Shown piece after piece: positions 7,347 through 14,200 of a DNA stretch of 57,337 nt (positions are counted from its first letter, which is position 1; every line of letters begins with the position of its first letter). Below the pieces are notes generated by a model that did no database searches, was not told the DNA's origin, and saw only the letters and a list, made by a program, of their open reading frames with translations. The DNA lies in assembly GCA_016188155.1 (NCBI GenBank), contig JACPIH010000011.1, positions 1-57,337 on the forward strand, in the 5' to 3' direction. The stretch is from Candidatus Woesearchaeota archaeon (GTDB taxonomy: Archaea; Nanobdellota; Nanobdellia; Woesearchaeales; UBA10216). A program made the translations under genes and the position numbers.

Positions 7347-7472
7347 TGACCCTTTCCCAAAGGGTCACGACACACCCTTATCTCCTTCTCACGCAGGGGA
7401 TAAGGGTGATTTTAATCCTCTTATTGGAAAGAAAAACGCGCTAGGGTTGGTTGGGGCTGTGGACTCAACCCT
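7347..7472. repeat. Cluster of three inverted repeats in a gene-free stretch
   Basis: Stems: GACCCTTT-CCC-AAAGGGTC (7348-7366); CACCCTTATC (7373-7382) with GATAAGGGTG (7399-7408); AGGGTTG (7443-7449) with CAACCCT (7466-7472). They occupy the 530-base gap between the RHH gene and the next PIN gene, where no convincing coding region is seen on either strand. Confidence 0.5.
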
Positions 7473-7580
7473 TAAGACCCTAACCGATTGCCATAAAGGT
7501 TCGGTCGTGCCCTTAGTACTTTATCAAAATGAAATTTCCCGTTCAGGCCATAGCGCAGCACACATACTGATCACTGACTA

Positions 7581-8030
7581 TTATAAATTTTTCTCTGTAT
7601 CTTTGCCAGCGGGCCTGACAGTACTTGACAGCTTTTCTCCTAGCTGCTTTGTAGAAATCCCAACACCTATTTTGAACAATAGCTTCTCGTATGTCCAAAC
7701 CTTGATGTCCTTTATCAGGCAAAGTGCTACGAAATCCTCGTCTTTCTCATGCGTGCCTAATAGCTCCTTTGCCCTTGGAAGTGATGCCTTATATTCGTTT
7801 ATAGCGACCAACGAAACCCGGCTTAAAATAAGCGATGTGAGCTTTTCTAAATCCTGTAGAGGCAGCTTTGACTTTTCGGCAATATCTTCTTTGTGCTTAA
7901 GAAACTCTTCCTTGAGCCGCTCTGGAGCGCACAGCCTTAACTCATCATCGAATAAAATCTCTAAGATGTCACCCTGCGAAATTAACATCCTGAATAGGAC
8001 GTTCGCATCCAGGACAGCTTCAACAGCCAT
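7581..8030 (-). CDS. vapC: PIN-domain ribonuclease toxin (VapC-like)
   Basis: A 149-residue PIN protein. AVLDANVLFRM carries the first metal-binding aspartate (Asp8); the acidic segment EKDEDFVALCL and the WTYEKLL region carry later acidic residues. It should cleave RNA in a metal-dependent manner. The antitoxin stop codon directly abuts its ATG at 8030, so the pair is co-translated. Whole by length and motifs. Confidence 0.82.
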   Translation of the reverse strand: MAVEAVLDANVLFRMLISQGDILEILFDDELRLCAPERLKEEFLKHKEDIAEKSKLPLQDLEKLTSLILSRVSLVAINEYKASLPRAKELLGTHEKDEDFVALCLIKDIKVWTYEKLLFKIGVGISTKQLGEKLSSTVRPAGKDTEKNL

Positions 8031-8264
8031 TCATACCAGCCCTTCTTCCTTAAGGCGTCTGTGCATGGAAGCCTTGACCTTGCTGGCAAGCTCGTCAGCA
8101 TCCTTCTCAGTCATCTTTGACTTTGAGACTATTGACTTGAACAGCTTGTATTCAACAACCCTTTCGGATATAGCTTTCCTCGCTATCTCAGACCAGTTCA
8201 ATTCTGGCAATTTATCCATTTCCTTCTTTAGTTCCTCTGGCAGCGCCAGCGTTAATGTCGGCAT
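8031..8264 (-). CDS. vapB: VapB-like antitoxin (RHH type)
   Basis: A 77-residue protein starting MPTLTLALPEELKKEMDKLP. The N-terminal strand and following helices, including NWSEIARKAISERV, fit a ribbon-helix-helix DNA-binding domain; the C-terminal charged helix would bind the toxin. The ATG at 8264 is preferred to the upstream in-frame ATG at 8270 and to the start at 8294 because GAGGTGA lies about seven bases ahead of it. An inverted repeat sits upstream, at the promoter. Confidence 0.78.
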   Translation of the reverse strand: MPTLTLALPEELKKEMDKLPELNWSEIARKAISERVVEYKLFKSIVSKSKMTEKDADELASKVKASMHRRLKEEGLV

Positions 8265-8282
8265 TTTCATCACCTCAGTTAA

Positions 8283-8319
8283 TGCACATAACACAGTTAA
8301 TTATGTGCAACTTTATAAA
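8283..8319 (-). promoter_or_regulatory. TATA box and inverted-repeat operator of VapBC pair
   Basis: TGCACATAA (8283-8291) and TTATGTGCA (8301-8309) are perfect inverted 9-base arms with a 9-base spacer. They lie just after a minus-strand TTTATAAAG box (8311-8319). The predicted transcription start falls within the repeat, as expected for an RHH antitoxin operator. Confidence 0.6.
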
Positions 8320-8351
8320 TCTTTCGCTCATGGACAAAGGCCCGTTGACAT

Positions 8352-8443
8352 GGCTGTGTTACCGCGGCCCTCCGTAAAGGAGGAGGGTAAGGCAGCCGTG
8401 TCCGTGCCGTCCAAACGACCCTTTTCAAAAAAGGGTAAGACGG
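8352..8443. repeat. Two nested hairpins between two TA pairs
   Basis: First structure: GGCTG/CAGCC (8352-8356, 8393-8397) enclosing CCCTCC/GGAGGG (8368-8373, 8382-8387). Second: CCGTC/GACGG (8407-8411, 8439-8443) enclosing ACCCTTTT-CAA-AAAAGGGT (8418-8436). The region is non-coding and separates the VapBC pair from the DUF5615 gene. Confidence 0.5.
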
Positions 8444-8453
8444 ATTGTTTGAG

Positions 8454-8813
8454 TTACCGCTTCGGAAATAGTCGGAAGCCTGTTTCCGAGAGAACGAACA
8501 GCTTGCCTTCAAACTCGTTAACAGAGCTGAGCAGGCTGAGCAGCGCGTCAAGCACAGCTTTTACTAGCGGTGGACTTATCCTTACGAACAGTATGCCTGT
8601 GTATTCTACCGGAGGGAACAGCAGCGTGTTGGCGAAGTGCCTGTCAAATGTCACCAGCACCCTTCCTTCTGACTTAGCAAGTTTAGCAACGTCCTCGTCC
8701 AATGAGCGTGGAATTGGCATCTTTACGTCAAAGCCTTCCAGCGCAAGAGATTCTTTGACTTTAGCAGGGACGTTCTCGTCACACAGAAGCTTTGGCTTTG
8801 GAGAAAGTGACAT
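8454..8813 (-). CDS. DUF5615 PIN-like toxin
   Basis: A 119-residue protein with the DUF5615/Mut7-C-like pattern: LLCDENVPAKV at the start, the central SLDEDVAKLAKSEGRVLVTF and DRHFANTL. These acidic residues correspond to a PIN-like nuclease site. The gene overlaps the end of the DUF433 gene by about 35 bases, the usual DUF433-DUF5615 order. The cellular target is not known from sequence. Confidence 0.8.
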   Translation of the reverse strand: MSLSPKPKLLCDENVPAKVKESLALEGFDVKMPIPRSLDEDVAKLAKSEGRVLVTFDRHFANTLLFPPVEYTGILFVRISPPLVKAVLDALLSLLSSVNEFEGKLFVLSETGFRLFPKR

Positions 8814-9042
8814 GCCTTTCCTCTTGTATCAGCTGCGAGGCGTAGCTGATGGCGGCGCTGATGGCTTCCTTGCTGAGCTGGGGGAAGTAGTCCCTAAGAA
8901 TCTCCTCCGCATTCACGCCAGTTCCGAGAAGCTCCAAAACTTGCCACACCATGATTCTCGTGCCTTTGAAAGTGGGCTGGCCGTGGCAGATTTCTTGGTC
9001 AGCAACTATGTGCTCATTAATTTCAACAGCTTTGGTTTTCAT
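8779..9042 (-). CDS. DUF433 antitoxin
   Basis: An 87-residue protein with the DUF433 signature: ICHGQPTFKGTRIMVWQVLE followed by NAEEILRDYFPQLSKEAI, a small HTH-like fold. The ATG at 9042 is chosen because it lies 26 bases from the centre of the TATA element at 9064-9074, giving a leaderless start. An upstream in-frame start at 9099 would run through the promoter. It forms a TA operon with the DUF5615 gene. Confidence 0.78.
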   Translation of the reverse strand: MKTKAVEINEHIVADQEICHGQPTFKGTRIMVWQVLELLGTGVNAEEILRDYFPQLSKEAISAAISYASQLIQEERHVTFSKAKASV

Positions 9043-9063
9043 ACAGCGAATATTGGTTCCAGC

Positions 9064-9074
9064 ATATTTAAACC
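9064..9074. promoter_or_regulatory. Two-way TATA element, copy 1
   Basis: ATATTTAAAC contains the symmetric core TTTAAA. To the left, the DUF433 ATG lies 26 bases from its centre. To the right, the mini-ORF at 9099 begins about 31 bases away. It is followed by GGCGGAGGTGTCAGGCAATT, which recurs in copy 3 at 10881-10900. Confidence 0.5.
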
Positions 9075-9098
9075 TTTCGCAGGCGGAGGTGTCAGGCA

Positions 9099-9299
9099 AT
9101 TAGCGGCTTAGCTTTGGGCAAAAAGGGCAAGCTATACGTCAAGTTCGTATTAGCCGCAGCCATCCTAGCTGCCGCCCTCTTCGCCTACTCCGTCTTTGCC
9201 GCAGTTCCAGCCGCAACCCCAGCAATAGTCAACACCAACGCAACCACAGTCAACAGCGTGCAGATAGCCAACGCCTCACTTGAAGGTGATGCTGCATGA
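9099..9299 (+). CDS. Signal-peptide mini-ORF, copy 1 (duplicate of giant protein N-terminus)
   Basis: Encodes about 66 residues: a basic KKGK segment, a hydrophobic stretch and AVPAATPAIVNTN, then stops in TGA overlapping the PIN start. It is homologous to the N-terminus of the giant LamG protein at 10898. The start is uncertain: ATT at 9099 has GGAGGTG seven bases upstream and is conserved in the other copies; the TTG at 9114 is the first standard start. The KKG motif before the hydrophobic stretch resembles a class III prepilin signal; a Sec signal is the alternative. It may be a translated leader for the PIN gene or just a duplicated remnant. Confidence 0.55.
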   Translation: MSGLALGKKGKLYVKFVLAAAILAAALFAYSVFAAVPAATPAIVNTNATTVNSVQIANASLEGDAA

Positions 9300-9808
9300 T
9301 GAGGGTGCTTTTGGATACTAACGTGTATGCTAAACTTGTGTTGGATGAAGAGGTTCAGATGGAACTGCTTGGGAGGATACCATCGCAAATTATGGTTTAT
9401 GGAAGCGAAGTGAACAGGCATGAGTTGCGTGACTTGCCCAAAGGGTTACAGCTCTATGACAGGAATGAGCGGATACTGCTTCTGCGCGTTTATGATTTGC
9501 TCACGCAGAAGGAAAAGCGCACCTACAGAACAACTCCTTTCGTGGAGATGCTAGCCCTCAAATATTTTGAAGAATATGTTCGCCTGAAAGGGAACAAGGG
9601 ATATGAGGAGTTAAGGAAGGACTTCGTGATAGTCGCAACTGCGTCGCTTCATAACCTCGACATAATCGTTTCGGAAGATAAGAAGACCATGTTTAGCGCG
9701 GAAGCACGAAAGGCGTATGAAGCAGTTAACCAAAACAATCAGATAAGGACTCCGCAGATGATAGGCTATGCTGAGTTTAAGCAAATGCTGAGGAGGATTG
9801 CGCCATGA
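9296..9808 (+). CDS. PIN-domain protein, first of a tandem pair
   Basis: A 170-residue PIN-like protein: VLLDTNVYAKLVLDE supplies the first aspartate; DFVIVATASLHNLD and IIVSEDKKTM match the later acidic positions of PIN nucleases. Its ATG overlaps the stop of the signal-peptide mini-ORF (ATGA) with GGTGATG just ahead. A homologue lies 0.9 kb downstream (10241). No ordinary antitoxin gene precedes it; a small antisense ORF follows convergently at 9820-9957. Confidence 0.8.
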   Translation: MMRVLLDTNVYAKLVLDEEVQMELLGRIPSQIMVYGSEVNRHELRDLPKGLQLYDRNERILLLRVYDLLTQKEKRTYRTTPFVEMLALKYFEEYVRLKGNKGYEELRKDFVIVATASLHNLDIIVSEDKKTMFSAEARKAYEAVNQNNQIRTPQMIGYAEFKQMLRRIAP

Positions 9809-9819
9809 AGAGGAGTGTG

Positions 9820-9957
9820 TTATGTGGTGTGGTAGCGAATAAAGTCCTTAATTGCCTTGACGAACTCAGGGTCTTTCAGGGCTTCATGTATCTGGCTCTG
9901 CAGTACTTTCCACTCCTTGCTTTCAGACAAAGGCCTTACAGTTACGGATTTTTGCAT
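9820..9957 (-). CDS. Small antisense ORF, candidate antitoxin, copy 1
   Basis: A 45-residue frame from ATG (9957) to TAA (9820-9822). Its C-terminal half, KDPEFVKAIKDFIR, closely matches KDPEFIRAVREFIR in the ORF at 10719-10841, although the N-terminal halves differ. Conservation of protein over DNA and the start 9-10 bases after the transcription start predicted from the TATA element at 9987-9997 support it as a gene. It runs convergently to the PIN gene. A role as antitoxin is inference from position. Confidence 0.6.
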   Translation of the reverse strand: MQKSVTVRPLSESKEWKVLQSQIHEALKDPEFVKAIKDFIRYHTT

Positions 9958-9986
9958 TTTGCTTCAACACGCATCAACGCAAGTCA

Positions 9987-9997
9987 TATTTATAAAC
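9987..9997. promoter_or_regulatory. Two-way TATA element, copy 2
   Basis: ATTTATAAAC serves the mini-ORF at 10041 rightwards (with a roughly 20-base leader carrying GGGGTG) and, read on the minus strand, the small ORF starting at 9957. Confidence 0.5.
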
Positions 9998-10040
9998 ATT
10001 TCCATCAAAAACCATTCGGGAGTAAAGGGGTGTCTGGGAA

Positions 10041-10244
10041 ATTATCAGCAGCTTGATTAGCTCCAAAAAGGGTAAAATATACGTTAGATTCATGTTAGCG
10101 TTAGCCGTAGTAGCCGCCGCCATCTACGCCTACTCCGCCTTCGCAGCCGTTCCCTCATCCACTCCCTCCATCGTGAACACCAACGGCACTACAATAAACG
10201 GCGTCCCCATCACGAACGCATCTCCCGAAGGTGATGTTGCATGA
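10041..10244 (+). CDS. Signal-peptide mini-ORF, copy 2
   Basis: Homologous to copy 1 and to the giant protein N-terminus: SSKKGKIYVRF, a hydrophobic segment and AVPSSTPSIVNTNGTT, ending TGA over the ATG of the next PIN gene. DNA identity to copy 3 is highest around 10127-10195. A start at ATT (10041), preceded by GGGGTGTCTGGGAA, aligns with the ATT starts of the other copies; the TTG at 10053 is the first standard start. Possibly a leader peptide or a remnant. Confidence 0.55.
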   Translation: MISSLISSKKGKIYVRFMLALAVVAAAIYAYSAFAAVPSSTPSIVNTNGTTINGVPITNASPEGDVA

Positions 10245-10738
10245 GGAGGGTGCTGCTTGATACGAATGTTTACGGCGAAATAGCCATAGACCCTGCTGTA
10301 GCCAGAATCAGGGAACGATTTGTTGGCTCTCAAAAATTTGTTTTTTATGGGAATGAGATAATAAGAAAAGAGTTAAGAGATACTCCGAAGGCTAAAAGGT
10401 TTGGTGACAGCAACCTGAGGATAATCCTTTTATCGTTATACGATGATGTTACAAAGGACCACATTTTGGAAGTTAATTCCGAAGTAATGGAATTGGCGGA
10501 GAACTTCTACGAGGCGTATAAAGAGGTAGGAGGGTTAAAGCCAAAATCAGAGATAATTTCTGACTTTTTGATAGTTTCTGCCGCAGCGGTGCATAACTTA
10601 GATGTGGTTGTGTCAAGCGATGAGAAAACCATGCTCACGGAGAATGCCCTTAAAGCCTATCGCCTCATAACAGCTGTCAAGAAGAAGAAGATGCCTGACA
10701 TGATTCTATACGACAAATTCAGGAGGTGGTTTGTCTGA
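10241..10738 (+). CDS. PIN-domain protein, second of a tandem pair
   Basis: A 165-residue paralogue of the protein at 9296: VLLDTNVYGEIAIDPAV, DFLIVSAAAVHNLD and VVVSSDEKTML mark PIN-type acidic positions. The start overlaps the mini-ORF stop (ATGA), preceded by GGTGATG. Its last 20 bases overlap an antisense small ORF. The two PIN genes and their flanks look like a tandem duplication of about 0.9 kb. Confidence 0.8.
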   Translation: MRRVLLDTNVYGEIAIDPAVARIRERFVGSQKFVFYGNEIIRKELRDTPKAKRFGDSNLRIILLSLYDDVTKDHILEVNSEVMELAENFYEAYKEVGGLKPKSEIISDFLIVSAAAVHNLDVVVSSDEKTMLTENALKAYRLITAVKKKKMPDMILYDKFRRWFV

Positions 10739-10841
10739 TGAACTCCCTGACTGCTCTGATGAACTCAGGGTCCTTTTGTAATTCCTCTAACTGCTTCCAA
10801 ACGTCCTCGCTTTTAGCCTCCATAACGCTAACTTGTTTCAT
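10719..10841 (-). CDS. Small antisense ORF, candidate antitoxin, copy 2
   Basis: A 40-residue frame starting MKQVSVMEAKSEDVWKQLEE and ending in a copy of the KDPEF[VI]..[IV]..FIR motif shared with the ORF at 9820-9957. The ATG lies 26 bases from the centre of the TATA element at 10863-10873, an ideal leaderless spacing. It converges on, and slightly overlaps, the PIN gene. Confidence 0.6.
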   Translation of the reverse strand: MKQVSVMEAKSEDVWKQLEELQKDPEFIRAVREFIRQTTS

Positions 10842-10862
10842 AAGCCGTGTTTACTCATTTCC

Positions 10863-10873
10863 GTATTTAAACC
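10863..10873. promoter_or_regulatory. Two-way TATA element, copy 3 (promoter of giant gene)
   Basis: GTATTTAAAC. Bases 10864-10904 are identical to 9065-9105 (41 bases). It serves the giant gene rightwards and the small ORF at 10841 leftwards. Confidence 0.55.
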
Positions 10874-10897
10874 TTTCGCAGGCGGAGGTGTCAGGCA

Positions 10898-11251
10898 ATT
10901 AGCGTCTTAGCTTTTGGCAAACAGGGCAGGATTTACCTCAGGTTCGTCATAGCCGCAGCGTTCCTCCTCGCATTAGTCTACGCCTACTCCGCCTTCGCAG
11001 CCGTTCCCTCATCCACTCCCTCAATTGTCAACACCAACGGCACTACAATCAGCAGCGTCCAGATTGCCAACGCCTCAATCGCCAGGGCCTCAGACCAGTT
11101 GTGCGGCTCTTCCAACTTCACCAGCGAGAACGGCACCTTCGAAGAGAACTCAACGTTCAAGTGGTTCAAGCGCACCCTTTACCAGCCCCAAAACAAAAGC
11201 CTGGTTGGTTACTGGAAGCTGGATGGGAACGCGAATGACAGCAGACGTTAA
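10898..11251 (+). CDS. N-terminal piece of giant LamG surface protein with prepilin-like signal
   Basis: The frame encodes FGKQGRIYLRFVIAAAF, then a hydrophobic stretch ending in YAYSAFAAVPSSTPSIVN, then sequence leading into a LamG domain (NKSLVGYWKLDGNAND) and a TAA at 11249. No ATG, GTG or TTG is available before the signal; ATT at 10898, eight bases after GGAGGTG, is the only shared candidate in all three copies. Comparison with the intact relative at 15290-15370 shows that LamG sequence is missing at about 11235-11245 and that the remainder continues in the next frame. The piece supplies the export signal of the giant gene. Confidence 0.6.
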   Translation: MSVLAFGKQGRIYLRFVIAAAFLLALVYAYSAFAAVPSSTPSIVNTNGTTISSVQIANASIARASDQLCGSSNFTSENGTFEENSTFKWFKRTLYQPQNKSLVGYWKLDGNANDSRR

Positions 11252-14200
11252 CATCAGCAACAGCACAAGCCTGGATATTTATAACCAGATTACGGTTGAG
11301 GCCTGGATTAATCCGGCGTCGCTTCAGAGTGATAGGTTCATCATAACAAAGGGCAGCACAGGTAATAAGGGATGGATTCTTTACGAGAACAACGCCGGGG
11401 CTTTAAGGGCGTGGGTTACTGCTTCAACAACTGCGAGTGCTGAGAAGGAAGACGTTTTAGCTTCAGGCGTGTGGCAGCACATCGCGTTCACTTATGACGG
11501 CTCAAACGTGAGGCTGTATGTCAACGGCACTGAACAGGCCAGTGCCGCACTTTCCGGGGCGATTAACTACAGCGGGTTTGGGCAGCTTGTTTTTGGGCAC
11601 TCCGAAAACGGTCCTACTGGTAGGATGTTCAACGGCTCCATTGACGAAGTCTCCATCTACAACTACGCCAAGAGCGCAGCAGAGATTAAGGCAGACTACG
11701 ACAACTCGCCTTACAAGGCCATGATTTACAAGGATGCGGTGGGGTATTGGCATTTGGATTCGGTGAATGGCTCTAACGTGACTCTGGACGCTACCGGTAA
11801 TGGGAATGATGGTTCACTGGCGTTCTTTAACCAGACCAATGCTACAACAGGAGGCATCATAGGCAACGCACTTGATTTTAGTGTTGCTCTTAGTGGGACT
11901 GTAAATTCAAGAGTCAGGTTTCCGCTTACCAAGGGCTTGGGTGGTGTTCCTGCTGCCGCTAACTTTTCGCTGTCTGCCTGGGTTAAGTGGACAGGCAAGG
12001 CGCAGCCTAACCAAAACATTGTGAGTGCCAATAACTGGAATAATGCCGACAGCTACGGCCTTCATTACAGCGTTTCTGGTGACGGGAAATTATATTCCTC
12101 AATAGGCCAACAGCACAATAACGGCACAGGCATCACCTTCACGCCCATAGTAGGCAGGTGGTACTTTATCGTTGGAACTGCTACCGCAACCCTGCAAAGC
12201 CTTTACATCGACGGCGAGCTGGTATCTAACACCACTGTTGGCAAGGTCGCTGTTGCTGTTACCTCAGTCATACCGCCAAGTATAGGCAGTGCCAGCACAT
12301 CCGGAGTCAACGGCACAGTTGACGAAGTCGGTATTTGGAACAAATCCCTCTCCGCTTCCGAAGTCAAGCAGCTTTACCTGAGAACGTGGTATGACCACTC
12401 CCCCCAGCAGTTCCTGCTCCACCCGAACTATCCTGACCAGCTTGACAACTCCACTCAGAACACGACTTTGCTGCTGCACTTTAATGAGGGAACAGGCACT
12501 ACAACCGCGGACAGCTCGCCTTACGGCAACGCTGGCACGATTTCCGGGGCGTTCTTCACAAACGACTCGATTTCTGGTTCGGCATTGAAATTTGACGGCG
12601 TTAACGACTACGTCCAGGTTAACTACGCCGCGATCTTGAACATCACAACCAACCTTACCATGTCCGGCTGGGTAAAATATTCTGCCCTGCCAAGCGGCCA
12701 AGGCGTCATTATGGGCACATGGGGCGGGGAGAATAATAACAAGTCGTACATGCTGCAAACGTACGGTACCGGGCAAGTTGGCTTTAGCGTGGACGGCGCT
12801 ACCGAAGCAAGCAGCGCAAGTAATGCAGTGCAGGTTGGCCAGTGGTTTTACATTGCTGGAGTTATTGCCGGTTCCAATTACACCCTTTTCCTTAACGGCA
12901 AACCAGTTGACTCAGGCGCATTCGCACCCCCAAACAGAGTCGGCTCAGAGAATTTTTACGTTGGAGGCGACGCTGGCAAGTGGGGCCTTGGAGATGTTGA
13001 AGGCGTCATTGACGAGGTCAAAATCGTCAACCGCTCACTTTCCGATGCAGAAATCGCTGCCGAGTACAGGAAGGGCTGCCCGTTCTGCAGCAGCGACAGC
13101 GAGTTGCCCACGACAACTTCGGGCGTTGTGTGGCAGCCTGGGAGGTTTGTGGAGAACCTGACTGTTGACAGCACAGTGGCTGCATACTGGCGGTTTGACG
13201 AAGTCACCGGCTCAACAGTTTACGACATCAGCGGCAACGGCAACACAGGCTACAACTTCACAGGCAGGTTTACTAATGACAGCGTTGGCGGGACTGCTGC
13301 GAACTTCACCACAGGCAAATACTTTAACGTGAGCAACAGCAACAGCCTGAACGTCAACGGCAGCCTGACGATAGCTGCGTGGGTGAAGATTGCTGAAAAT
13401 TCAACTCTCAAAAACATTGTTGAGAAGGGTGACAGTTCTACTGACAAGAGGCAATACGCGCTCGGCATTGTCAATGACAATCCCAGATTCAGGGTGGAAA
13501 GGAGCGCTGGCGCAGATTATGCGGGAATAGACTCAGCATACAACCTTACAGTTGGCAGGTGGTATTACATCGTTGGCAGGTATGACCAGGCTTCCAGAGA
13601 CTCAAGCATTTACATTGACGGCATAAACACGAGCGGCAAGAGAGCTACCGGTCATGCGGCAAATCTTACTCCGCCGTTTGACATAAACCTGCTCATAGGC
13701 GCAGGAACTAGCGAAACGCCCGCTTCGTTTATGAACGGCTCCATTGACGAGCTCATAATCTACAGCAAGGCGCTTTCGCAGCAGGAAATACTCACCAATT
13801 ACAAGAAAGCCGCCAAAGGGCTTGGTCTTTTGAGCAACGACTACATAAACTACTCAGCAAGCAGCAACTTCAATGAAAGAGAAGGCACGATAGAGTTTTG
13901 GGTGAAGCCGGAGTGGAACGGGAATGGTGAAAACAGACCTCACGTTTTTGTTACTGCTGAGAAAACTAATAATGATTTCTTAATATATAAAGAATCTACC
14001 AATGAACTGCAGATTTTTGTACAAGATACCATCTTTATGGAATACGACGTCAGTGGATGGACTTCAGGCAACTGGAAGCACGTTGCGTTTACTTGGAACA
14101 ACTACACTTCTAACATGACTTTGCATGTTGATGGCACTCAAATAAACAATTCAGGCACAGCATTTACCATTCCCGCCCAAAACTATTTGGCGTTAGGTGC

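Noticed and set aside
7189-9111. A 640-codon plus-strand open frame
   Set aside because: It runs antisense through two well-supported TA operons and the hairpin clusters, has no recognisable protein features and low-complexity Ser-rich content expected of a shadow frame.
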